Positions 24,343 through 32,497 of a stretch of 64,000 bases of DNA are shown piece by piece. Both the position numbers and the translations under genes were made by a program. The stretch comes from Ancylomarina euxina (GTDB lineage Bacteria; Bacteroidota; Bacteroidia; Bacteroidales; Marinifilaceae). Location of the stretch: positions 186,001-250,000 of the forward strand of contig NZ_QQWG01000001.1 in assembly GCF_003863355.1 (NCBI RefSeq). The letters are read 5' to 3'. The notes beneath the pieces were generated by a model, which saw only the letters and a list, made by a program, of their open reading frames with translations, did no database searches and was not told where the DNA came from. Position 1 is the first letter of the stretch. Each line of letters starts with the position of its first letter.

Positions 24343-26892
24343 ATGAAAAAAGCGATGAGAAGTATTTTGTCAATGGCAGCACTTATGATGTTGTCTGTTG
24401 CAGCTATTGCTCAAACCACTGTGAAAGGGGTGGTTGTAGATGGTAGTACCAATGAAACTTTGCCTGGTGCTTCTATTATTATTCCTGGTACAGCAACAGG
24501 AACTGTTACTGATTTTGATGGAGCCTTTGTATTTGAGGTCCCTGATGGAACTAAAACACTTTTAGTGAGTTTTGTGGGTTTCCTTGACAAGGAACTTACT
24601 TTAAATGGAACACAAGATTTCGGTACTATTAAATTAGAATCTGATGCTGTTGGTTTAAATGAAGTCAGTGTAATGGCTTCTATCGTAACTGACCGTCAAA
24701 CTCCAATTTCGGTGTCAACAGTTTCTGCAGAATTAATTGAGAATAAGTTAGGAACTCAGGAATTTCCTGAAATTCTAAAATCAACACCATCAGTATATAC
24801 TTCGAAAGAAGGTGGTGGATTTGGAGATGCTTCGGTTTATATTCGTGGCTTTGATTCAAATAACGTAGGTGTTTTAATTAATGGTATTCCTGTTAATGAT
24901 ATGGAAACGGGTAAGGTATACTGGTCAAATTGGGCAGGTCTCTCGGATGTTACACGTACTATGCAGGTTCAGCGTGGTTTAGGTGCTTCTAAATTAGGAC
25001 TTTCTTCAGTAGGAGGTACAATTAACGTTTTAACTAAATCAACAGATGCTAAAAAAGGTGGTGTTGTTAAAAGTAGTATCGGAAACGATGGTCTTAGAAA
25101 ACAGCTGATTTCTTTATCGACTGGATTATTGGATAATGGTTGGGCTGTGACACTTTTGGGTTCTCATACTTATGGTAATGGTTACGTAAAAGGAACTGAT
25201 TTTGATGCTTGGTCATATTTTGCCAATATTACGAAAGTCATTAATGATAAGCACACATTGTCTTTTATGATTACTGGTGCTCCACAATGGCATAATCAAC
25301 GTGGAAATAAGCATACAATCCAACAATATCGCGATCATAAAGATGAATTCAAATACAATTCTGATTATGGTATGCGCGAAGGCAAGATTTATGGTGGTGC
25401 ATATGGTTACAACTATTACCACAAACCTCAAGCACAATTGAACCATTATTGGAATATGGATGATAAAACATCTTTAACCACTTCTCTATACGCATCTGTA
25501 GGTTCTGGCGGTGGACGCCGTGTTTATGGAACTCAATCTAAATTACTAGGCGTAAATTATAGTACAGGTGAAGATTATGATGTTACAATGAGAACTCCTG
25601 ATGGTTTATTGGATTTCGATGGTGTTGCTGCTATTAATGCTGCATCTACTGCCTTAGGTTCTCAAGCGGTTATTGCTAATTCTGTTAATAATCACTCATG
25701 GTATGGTTTGTTATCAACCTTAACTCATGAATATAATCAATATACCTTCACTGCAGGTATAGATGCTCGTTACTACAAAGGAGAGCATTATAATGAAATT
25801 CATGATTTATTAGGAGGAGCTTTCTTTCTAAATGATAGAAACAAAAATCGTGATGCAAATACATGGTTGAAGGCTGACGATAAGATTAATTACTATAACG
25901 ATGGTGAAGCATTGTATACGGGTCTTTTTGGTCAAGCAGAATATGCAGCTGACAATTTTTCAGGATTTTTATCTGCTGCAGTTTCTAGAAAGGCATATAG
26001 ACGTACTGATTATTTCTTATATGAACCAGGAAACCAACAATCTGATTGGGAAGATTTCTTGCCTTGGAATGTGAAAGCTGGATTCAATTACAAAATTAAC
26101 TCTATTCATAATGTATTTGTAAATGGAGGATACGTAAAAAGAACACCTTATATGTCAAATGTATTCTTGAATAATACAAATGAAGTGAATAAGGATGTGA
26201 AGTATGAAAAAATCATTACTGCTGAAATTGGTTACGGTTATACTGCTCCAAATTTCAGTGCCAATGTGACTTTATATCGTACCAATTGGAAAGATAGAGG
26301 TCTAGTTAAAAATTTAAGTGGAACACTCGTTAATATTTCAGGTTTAAATCAACTTCACCAAGGAATTGAGATTGATGCAGAATACAAACCGTCTAAGAAA
26401 TTGACTGTTCGTGCAATGTTATCTGTAGGTGATTGGGTTTACCAAGATGATGTAAATGCTGCTGTTTTTGACGATAATCAAGTGAAAATTGGGGAATTTA
26501 CTGCATATTTAAAAGATGTACATGTTGGTAACTCTGCTCAATTGTCAGGCGCTGCTTCTATTGATTATGAAGTTCTTCCAAACTTAAATTTAAGTGTTGA
26601 TTATACCTACTATGGTAATCATTATGCTGATTTTGATGCTACTAAGAGAACTAATCTTTCAACCAGTGGTGATTCATGGGAAATGCCTGAAGCTGGCCTA
26701 GTTGATGCTGGTTTCCGTTACAAATTCCAGATCGCTGGTCTTAATGCTACTTTAAATACAAATGTTTATAATTTGTTTGATACAGAGTATGTTTCTAAAG
26801 CTACTGATGGATTAACTCATACAACCAACGAAGCTTTAGTTTATTACGGATTTGGGAGAACTTGGTCAACAGGTCTTAAAATTAAATTTTAA
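24343..26892 (+). CDS. TonB-dependent receptor with N-terminal carboxypeptidase-like domain (second)
   Basis: The 849-aa protein has a signal peptide (MKKAMRSILSMAALMML, cleavage near IAQT) and a carboxypeptidase-like beta-sandwich (about 24-100; VVDGSTNETLPGASI). The plug shows VYIRGFDSNNVGVLINGIP at about 170-190, followed by NDMETGKVYWSNWAGLSDVTR. The barrel ends FGRTWSTGLKIKF with a terminal Phe. The NxMExGxxYW signature is shared with the receptor at 7940, so the two are paralogues. It is followed after 31 nt by a repeat-built lipoprotein, probably its surface partner. Cargo unknown. Confidence 0.93.
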   Translation: MKKAMRSILSMAALMMLSVAAIAQTTVKGVVVDGSTNETLPGASIIIPGTATGTVTDFDGAFVFEVPDGTKTLLVSFVGFLDKELTLNGTQDFGTIKLESDAVGLNEVSVMASIVTDRQTPISVSTVSAELIENKLGTQEFPEILKSTPSVYTSKEGGGFGDASVYIRGFDSNNVGVLINGIPVNDMETGKVYWSNWAGLSDVTRTMQVQRGLGASKLGLSSVGGTINVLTKSTDAKKGGVVKSSIGNDGLRKQLISLSTGLLDNGWAVTLLGSHTYGNGYVKGTDFDAWSYFANITKVINDKHTLSFMITGAPQWHNQRGNKHTIQQYRDHKDEFKYNSDYGMREGKIYGGAYGYNYYHKPQAQLNHYWNMDDKTSLTTSLYASVGSGGGRRVYGTQSKLLGVNYSTGEDYDVTMRTPDGLLDFDGVAAINAASTALGSQAVIANSVNNHSWYGLLSTLTHEYNQYTFTAGIDARYYKGEHYNEIHDLLGGAFFLNDRNKNRDANTWLKADDKINYYNDGEALYTGLFGQAEYAADNFSGFLSAAVSRKAYRRTDYFLYEPGNQQSDWEDFLPWNVKAGFNYKINSIHNVFVNGGYVKRTPYMSNVFLNNTNEVNKDVKYEKIITAEIGYGYTAPNFSANVTLYRTNWKDRGLVKNLSGTLVNISGLNQLHQGIEIDAEYKPSKKLTVRAMLSVGDWVYQDDVNAAVFDDNQVKIGEFTAYLKDVHVGNSAQLSGAASIDYEVLPNLNLSVDYTYYGNHYADFDATKRTNLSTSGDSWEMPEAGLVDAGFRYKFQIAGLNATLNTNVYNLFDTEYVSKATDGLTHTTNEALVYYGFGRTWSTGLKIKF

Positions 26893-26923
26893 TCAGACTT
26901 TTGTTTAATAAAAAAATAGAAAG

Positions 26924-28513
26924 ATGAAGAAATTATTATATATGGCATCTTTCCTTGCTTTGGTTTTCACTTCTTGTGATCCAATGGAGGATGCTTACGA
27001 TGAGGTAGATGCAGCAAATGCACAAAAGGTAATTGATGCTAAGTTTTTCTCTGATAAAACAGTGATTGAAACGGGGTATACTTTAACTGAAGAAGATTAT
27101 GCACTATCTTCAAACGAGACTGTGAGCAGTTATAAGAACTTCTCAGGTTCTGCAACTGTTGCTGATTACTTACCTGAAATCTTAACAAATAAGAAGCTTT
27201 ATGGCGAAGCTGGTGTTGAATATACTGTAAATTATAATTTTTACAGAGGATATTCTGATGCTTTTGCAGGCTATAAAATGAAGCATGAAGTAAGTCAAGC
27301 TGAATATGATGTGGTTAATGATGTAGTGAAAACCCTTGGGGCTTATACTTCTAATTTTTCTGCTTCAAGCCAGATACCCACACTTTTAGAAGCAGCAGTA
27401 TCTAATCCAGTTAAGGGGGATGTACTAAGAATAGAAGCTTTACAAGCAAGTAAGTCTATTGATGCAATTAAATACCTGGTGATGGGTGCTGATGAGTATA
27501 CAGTGATTATTGATGCAGTAAAGGCTGATGATGCAAAAAAGCACTTAGTTGAGGCTAAATATGGTACTTCTGAGTATTATTATGGAGCTAATTCCTACAA
27601 TAAAAACTATGATGCTAGAACTAGTAAATGGGCAGCTTATGATGCATATAAGAATATGGCAGAGAACGATTTAAAAGATCTTATCTATGATCGTATGGTC
27701 GAATCTATGATTCTTGTGTTGAAAAATAAGTATCCAGATGCTACAATTCAAGATGCTTCAGGAAATGAAATTACATATGTTGTGAAGTATGATGTTTATG
27801 ACGGATCAGCATCAACTAAGTATTTGCGTTTTAAATGTACTGCCGAAGGTGATGCATTAGATTTTGCCAGACTTGGATCTATGTATATAAATTCAGTTTA
27901 TGAATTTTACGCTTATGATGGTACGAGTTGGGGCGTAGAAGATACAGTCTATAGATTAACATCTGATGATTATGATGCAATGGGGACTGACTCTGGATAT
28001 CCAGGTAAATACAATAATTTTTCAACTTCTGATGAGCCAGCTCATTATTTGCCTGTTTGGTTAAATAATACTTATAAGTATGAAGAAGATGGAGCAACTA
28101 AGATTGTTGCATATATTCTCTATCATAATGCTGGTGATAAAGAGTTATTAGCTTCAGAATATACTTTCTCTAAAGAAAAAGGGTGGTATCTAACTCCAAC
28201 TACTGTTGTAGGTAGCTCTTTAGTTGCTTATAAAGATAAAACATGGTTGTTTGTTCCTCCAATCAAATTTGTTGTTTCAGAAAAAGCTGCGACTGTAACG
28301 TTCACTTTAAGTTCTGATGATTATGCTTTTGTAGGCAATAGCCAATATGGCAATTTTGATGAAGACGAAGCGGTGGTTCTTGAGAAGCTTGCCAAGATTA
28401 TTAAAAACAATTATGAAGTTGCTGTAGGCGATGTTTATGCTGTTACTTATAAATATTATAATGGTAGTGTAAATGATGTAACTGTTATTCTTGAAGCTGT
28501 TGAAGATATTTAG
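26924..28513 (+). CDS. Repeat-containing surface lipoprotein paired with a TonB receptor
   Basis: I do not recognise a named family. The 529-aa lipoprotein (lipobox LVFTSC, then DPMED) contains a recurrent unit: YTLTEEDYALSS with NFSGSA (about 52-78), SQAEYDVVND with SNFS (about 124-147), a looser copy near GADEYTVII (about 190), YRLTSDDYDAMG with YNNFST (about 345-370) and FTLSSDDYAFVG with YGNF (about 465-485). Units end in a YxVxYxxYxG strand (VEYTVNYNFYRG, VYAVTYKYYNG). The gap to the receptor is 31 nt and a strong terminator follows, so the pair forms an operon, analogous in layout to SusC/SusD but without SusD helices. Confidence 0.75.
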   Translation: MKKLLYMASFLALVFTSCDPMEDAYDEVDAANAQKVIDAKFFSDKTVIETGYTLTEEDYALSSNETVSSYKNFSGSATVADYLPEILTNKKLYGEAGVEYTVNYNFYRGYSDAFAGYKMKHEVSQAEYDVVNDVVKTLGAYTSNFSASSQIPTLLEAAVSNPVKGDVLRIEALQASKSIDAIKYLVMGADEYTVIIDAVKADDAKKHLVEAKYGTSEYYYGANSYNKNYDARTSKWAAYDAYKNMAENDLKDLIYDRMVESMILVLKNKYPDATIQDASGNEITYVVKYDVYDGSASTKYLRFKCTAEGDALDFARLGSMYINSVYEFYAYDGTSWGVEDTVYRLTSDDYDAMGTDSGYPGKYNNFSTSDEPAHYLPVWLNNTYKYEEDGATKIVAYILYHNAGDKELLASEYTFSKEKGWYLTPTTVVGSSLVAYKDKTWLFVPPIKFVVSEKAATVTFTLSSDDYAFVGNSQYGNFDEDEAVVLEKLAKIIKNNYEVAVGDVYAVTYKYYNGSVNDVTVILEAVEDI

Positions 28514-28538
28514 TCTTTAATAGACTTTTAATATTATT

Positions 28539-28570
28539 AAAAGCTGCCCCCTTGCGGGCAGCTTTTTTTT
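28539..28570 (+). terminator. Terminator of the second receptor operon
   Basis: An 11-bp stem (28539-28549 with 28556-28566) with GC-rich core and a run of eight T. Confidence 0.92.
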
Positions 28571-28653
28571 GCCTTTAATTTATCAAGAGCCCGCTTTGAT
28601 GAGGGTTCTGTTGCTGTTCATAAAACAAATCTATGTTAAGTTTATGATGAATT

Positions 28654-28682
28654 TTTGAATTGATAAGTTTTTCATACCTTCG
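28654..28682 (+). promoter_or_regulatory. Candidate promoter of the 251-aa hypothetical gene
   Basis: TTTG (28654-28657), a 17-nt spacer and TACCTTCG (28675-28682), one mismatch from TAnnTTTG, end 28 nt before the ATG. Confidence 0.35.
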
Positions 28683-28710
28683 TATTAATCAATCTTAAAG
28701 ATACTCGAAG

Positions 28711-29466
28711 ATGCCCTACCGACGATTGCCAAATACCGATTTAGCTCGAATTAGAGCTTTGCGTTCTGCGCAAGATATGGGAGAGATTTTATCGTCTTCC
28801 GAATTAGGTTTTTCTTTTATTCTACTTAGAAAGCTTCATGATTTCTTACCTCATTTTGAATTGGCAATAAAGAATCACCATCAAGCAATTGCCGAACAAT
28901 CTATAAAAAGTAAGGAATATAACGAGAGGCAAAAAAAGGCTAGACTCTATGTTTCGCACTTCATTCAAGTTTTAAATTTTACGATTGCCCGCGAGGAGTT
29001 AAAGCCTGAGGTAAGAGAATTTTATGGTTTAATTATCAATTCTCAAAGTATTCCCAATTTAGTTAAAGATATTAAGCTGATTGAATGGGGACAAAAATTG
29101 ATCGAGGGGGAACGTTTACGTATTGCATCAGGAGGCAATCCAATTTATAGTCCTTCTATAGCTCTGGTGCGTGTAAACTGTGATAAGTTTAGAGATGCGT
29201 ATAATCATCAAAAGACCTTACAAAGTAATACACAACGATTTTCTGAACAAGTGGCTCAGAGACGTTATGAGGCTGATCAAATCATTCTTGATATTTGGAA
29301 CGAGGTTGAATCTTATTATAAAGATATGCCAGAACAAGAACGTCGCGAGATATGTAGCCGTTATGGTTTGGTTTATGTATGGAGAAAATCAGAATTAGAG
29401 AGACAAAAACAGCTTGAGTCTGCTGAATATTCAACTCTCAATCTGCCTTTTTCTAGTTCTGAATAA
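28711..29466 (+). CDS. Conserved-looking hypothetical cytoplasmic protein
   Basis: I do not recognise this 251-aa protein. It has no signal peptide or membrane segment and is mainly helical and charged. It starts MPYRRLPNTDLARIRAL; a middle segment (about 60-110) is rich in Lys, Arg and Glu. Residues 185-235 (QRRYEADQIILDIWNEVESYY, then EQERREICSRYGL) look like a long helix followed by a short domain. Its last 36 nt overlap the end of the convergent CPBP protease gene. Codon use matches neighbours, so it is likely a real native gene. Confidence 0.7.
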   Translation: MPYRRLPNTDLARIRALRSAQDMGEILSSSELGFSFILLRKLHDFLPHFELAIKNHHQAIAEQSIKSKEYNERQKKARLYVSHFIQVLNFTIAREELKPEVREFYGLIINSQSIPNLVKDIKLIEWGQKLIEGERLRIASGGNPIYSPSIALVRVNCDKFRDAYNHQKTLQSNTQRFSEQVAQRRYEADQIILDIWNEVESYYKDMPEQERREICSRYGLVYVWRKSELERQKQLESAEYSTLNLPFSSSE

Positions 29467-30357
29467 TTGGTAAACTAAAGCGGAGAACAAGATTAATGAA
29501 ATAAGACTTGTTTCCCACATAAGATTAGATGAACCAATGCTATCAGCTTCTTGAGGTAATTGTCCTTTACCTATAAAATAGCTGGCTGTTACTGCTAAAC
29601 CGTTATTGACAAGATGGGCTAGAATCGGGACCCATAACGAACCTGTCCAAACTAAAAGATAACCAAATAGCATACCTAGAAAAAGGCGAGGGAAGAAACC
29701 AAAAAACTGCATATGCAGAGCTGAGAAAAGTGCTGCTGATATAAAGATTCCCCAATGTATGCTTCCCGTCATTTTTGAAAATTGCTTCTGAAGCACCCCT
29801 CTGAAAAGAAGTTCTTCTCCTAAAGCTGGAATGACAGCTATTAGAAGGAGGTTGCTTAATAGGTCACCTAAATGATCCATTTTTAGAAATTTCTGGGTGA
29901 CAAGAGCAGCGTGTTCTTCAGTCTCTCTCATCCATTGCTCAATTCCATTTAGGAAATCTGGAAAATGAATTTGAGAATTGAGTTCTCCCATCATATTTAT
30001 TAGAGGAAGTGAAACAAGAATAAGTAAAAAGGCTTGAAAAAAGCTTGAAAGCTTAGCATTCTGATTAATTTTAAGATAAGCTCCCACATTAAAAGAAATA
30101 AGATAAGCGATAATAAAGGGAGGTATGATAAACATGCCAGTAGAATAGACAGCTTGGTAGAATTTAAGAGCTGGGATATTTGGATTCGCTCCATTTATAT
30201 CAAGGGCATTCGTATCAGTCATGATATTGATACCAAAGAATAGATAACAAAGTAGTGATCCTATAAAAAGAAGGATGAAGCTTGAACCTACAACCAAACT
30301 TAGGCTTAACAGAATTTGATTGAAATTTGATAATTGAGAGAATCTTCCTTTTAGCAT
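29431..30357 (-). CDS. CPBP-family intramembrane metalloprotease
   Basis: CPBP (CAAX-protease/bacteriocin-processing) enzymes cleave within the membrane. The protein has about eight hydrophobic segments and the three family motifs: EELLFRG (EExxxR), SALHMQF (FxxxH-like) and HLVNN (HxxxN). The start at 30357 (MLKGRFSQLS, 308 aa) is preferred because the longer frame to 30381 begins at the edge of a TATTTTTG promoter box (30383-30390). The tail after about residue 260 adds a further membrane segment. The 3' end overlaps the convergent gene by 36 nt. Substrate unknown. Confidence 0.88.
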   Translation of the reverse strand: MLKGRFSQLSNFNQILLSLSLVVGSSFILLFIGSLLCYLFFGINIMTDTNALDINGANPNIPALKFYQAVYSTGMFIIPPFIIAYLISFNVGAYLKINQNAKLSSFFQAFLLILVSLPLINMMGELNSQIHFPDFLNGIEQWMRETEEHAALVTQKFLKMDHLGDLLSNLLLIAVIPALGEELLFRGVLQKQFSKMTGSIHWGIFISAALFSALHMQFFGFFPRLFLGMLFGYLLVWTGSLWVPILAHLVNNGLAVTASYFIGKGQLPQEADSIGSSNLMWETSLISLILFSALVYQLFRTRKRQIES

Positions 30358-30382
30358 ATCGCTGTCTTTTTTTGATATCAAA

Positions 30383-30390
30383 CAAAAATA
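30383..30390 (-). promoter_or_regulatory. -7 box of the CPBP protease promoter
   Basis: The minus strand reads TATTTTTG. It places the transcript start near 30377 and so favours the internal ATG at 30357. Confidence 0.45.
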
Positions 30391-31040
30391 GTTTTTTTTA
30401 AGTTTTTTAGTACTTACAGGCGAAAGTATTTAAGAGGACTTAAAATATAAATGTGTTGGTCAATTTTCAGGATGTAAATAAGCTGTAAAAATCGCTGGTT
30501 TACTTTTTCTTTTCTCTGTTGCGCTTAAAATAAAGCGATATCCGCCTCAAGCGGAAGTCTCTTTACTACATTTAACTTCGTTGAGCTCGTCGCATATTAC
30601 TCGTTTAGAGCAATTTAAAGTTCAGTGCTTCACTATTTCGTGAGAATTCTACGGTCTCTATTCTTGGCTCATTTTACATGTGCCCGCTGATTTGAAAGTT
30701 GGGAAATTTGGCCATAATATCTCTGGGTTTTTTCCATAAGACGTATGGATAATCTCCGTATTAAGTCCAATAAAATTCGAAGATGATACGGAGTTGATTT
30801 GCAGTAAATTTTGAGAAAGATATCAGGAGTAGCAGGGTATTCAGGGATAAAGGCCTCCTTCGCAGAAAAACTGCTACGGCGTACAAAGAAGGTAAAGGAA
30901 AAATAAGGATAAAGGAATCAATCTACAGCATCGGGCTTGATAATGATAGTGGAAAAACGTTTAGGACAGGATTGATTTGAGACCTGTAATTAAGCAATCT
31001 ATCTCTCTTTTAAGTGATTGAAAATATTTGAGAAAGCTAT

Positions 31041-31070
31041 TTTATATCAGAAATAAACATGTATCTTTGT
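31041..31070 (+). promoter_or_regulatory. Promoter of rpsP-rimM
   Basis: TTT (31041-31043), 19-nt spacer and TATCTTTG (31063-31070) match the Bacteroidota housekeeping promoter 46 nt before rpsP. Confidence 0.6.
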
Positions 31071-31116
31071 CGCGCTTAATAAAAGCAAGTTTATAACTAT
31101 TTATTTAAAAGAAGCT

Positions 31117-31665
31117 ATGGCAACAAAGATTAGATTAGCCCGACATGGTCGCAAAGGTAGACCATTTTACCACATTGTGGTAGCAGATAGCAGAGCGCCA
31201 CGTGATGGTAAATTCATTGAGCGTATTGGATCTTACAATCCTAATACAAACCCAGCTACCATTAACCTGGACTTTGACAAAGCATTGACTTGGTTAAACA
31301 ATGGAGCACAACCAACTGACACTGCAAAAGCTATTTTATCTTACGAAGGTGTAATGATGATGAAGCATTTACAAGGTGGTGTTAAAAAAGGTTCTTTTGA
31401 CCAAGCAACTGCTGAATTAAAATTCGAAGCTTGGAAGAAAGAGAAAGAAGCAAAAATCAATGCTAAGAAAGAAGGTCTTTCTACAGCTGCAACTGATTCT
31501 GCTAAAGCTCGTTTAGAGGCTGAGACTAAAGTTTCTGCTGATAGAGCTGAAGCTATTGCAAAGAAAGCTGCAGATGCTGCTGCTGAAATTGCTGCTGCTG
31601 AAGCTGCTAAAAATGCTCCTGCAGAAGCTGCAAATGAAGAAGGAACAGAATCTACTGAAGCTTAA
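31117..31665 (+). CDS. rpsP: 30S ribosomal protein S16 with long acidic/alanine-rich tail
   Basis: S16 is an assembly protein of the 30S body. The first 80 or so residues are canonical ([39 protein letters not shown]). The 182-aa product is about twice the length of E. coli S16. From about residue 110 it continues as a Lys/Ala/Glu-rich, likely helical tail ([21 protein letters not shown], then alanine runs). Extended S16 proteins are common in Bacteroidota. rimM follows after 10 nt, the classical rpsP-rimM order. Confidence 0.97.
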   Translation: MATKIRLARHGRKGRPFYHIVVADSRAPRDGKFIERIGSYNPNTNPATINLDFDKALTWLNNGAQPTDTAKAILSYEGVMMMKHLQGGVKKGSFDQATAELKFEAWKKEKEAKINAKKEGLSTAATDSAKARLEAETKVSADRAEAIAKKAADAAAEIAAAEAAKNAPAEAANEEGTESTEA

Positions 31666-31675
31666 TTTATTTTGC

Positions 31676-32218
31676 ATGTTTAAGAAGGAAGATTGTTTTT
31701 TTGTTGGGAGTTTTGTCAAAACTCATGGAGTAAAAGGTGAACTTGTAGCAAAGAAATCTAGCGATCTTCTCGAAAAATATAAATTGGAATCAGTCCTTAT
31801 CGATATCGATGGAGGACTGGTTCCTTTTTTCATTACTCCCAACGGTTTAACCCCAAGAAACCATGCCACCGTTCGTATTCTTTTAGAGGATATGGAGGAT
31901 GAGGCAAAAGCAACCCGATTTATTGGTTGTAACATTTACGTCCCTTTTAAGGATGCTCCCGATTTTTTTGAAGACAAGGACGAGCTTGAAGCGAGTGCTT
32001 TAATCGGTTTTACTTATATCGATGAAGAAAGAGGTGAAATCGGAATTATTGAAGATGTTCAGGATTATTCAGGTAATATCGTTTTGGTATTGGATTTGGA
32101 TGGGCAAGAAGTCATGATTCCATTTGCTGAAGAAAATTTTATCGAAATCGATGAGGATGAAAAATCCATCACTATGATAACGCCTGAAGGTTTAATTGAT
32201 CTTTACCTGGAAGATTAG
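31676..32218 (+). CDS. rimM: 16S rRNA-processing protein RimM
   Basis: RimM binds S19 and helps mature the 30S head. The 180-aa product from ATG 31676 starts MFKKEDCFFVGSFVKTHGVKGEL, matching the family motif (VGxxxxxHGxxGE). It has a PRC-barrel C-terminal half (GEIGIIEDVQDYSGNIVLVL, MIPFAEENFIEIDEDEKSI). The longer frame to 31556 overlaps rpsP in another frame and is an artefact. Co-transcribed with rpsP; trmD, the usual next gene, is absent here. Confidence 0.95.
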   Translation: MFKKEDCFFVGSFVKTHGVKGELVAKKSSDLLEKYKLESVLIDIDGGLVPFFITPNGLTPRNHATVRILLEDMEDEAKATRFIGCNIYVPFKDAPDFFEDKDELEASALIGFTYIDEERGEIGIIEDVQDYSGNIVLVLDLDGQEVMIPFAEENFIEIDEDEKSITMITPEGLIDLYLED

Positions 32219-32376
32219 TAAAACTTCATTTTACATTAAGCCTTTTCGACTTATATCCCAGAATCTAAATTAGTTTTGGATTCATTTCTGCGACCCTATA
32301 AAATCATAAATTAAGTCTAATCTGTCATAATTAATCAGATTTATTATGATCTGTAACTAAACAGTTTAGTTTTATC

Positions 32377-32407
32377 TTGTCAGATAGATTTATTTTACCG
32401 ACATTTG
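32377..32407 (+). promoter_or_regulatory. Candidate promoter of the PPi-phosphofructokinase gene
   Basis: TTG (32377-32379), a 20-nt spacer and GACATTTG (32400-32407), imperfect in the first position of TAnnTTTG, followed by CCGC. The leader would be about 85 nt. Confidence 0.35.
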
Positions 32408-32497
32408 CCGCAAACGTTTGAAATAGGTATTTAGGAGTTGTTTCCTATGTATTTCAACATTTTCAACCATTTTTGATTTAAGATTAATTTCCGAAAA

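Larger units (their letters stand above)
30358..31116. other. 759-nt region without genes, containing several inverted repeats
   Basis: No reading frame here looks coding. The middle (about 30490-30960) is richer in G+C than normal spacers in this window. It contains hairpins TCCGC-loop-GCGGA (30541-30555), CCATA-loop-TATGG (30734-30748) and an 8-bp pair CTCCGTAT (30754-30761) with ATACGGAG (30786-30793). It could hold a structured RNA or the remains of a lost element; neither is proven. The rpsP promoter lies at its right end. Confidence 0.4.

Noticed and set aside
31556-31675. Leu-rich frame upstream of rimM
   Set aside because: It is the shifted reading of the Ala/Glu-rich rpsP tail; rimM starts at 31676.
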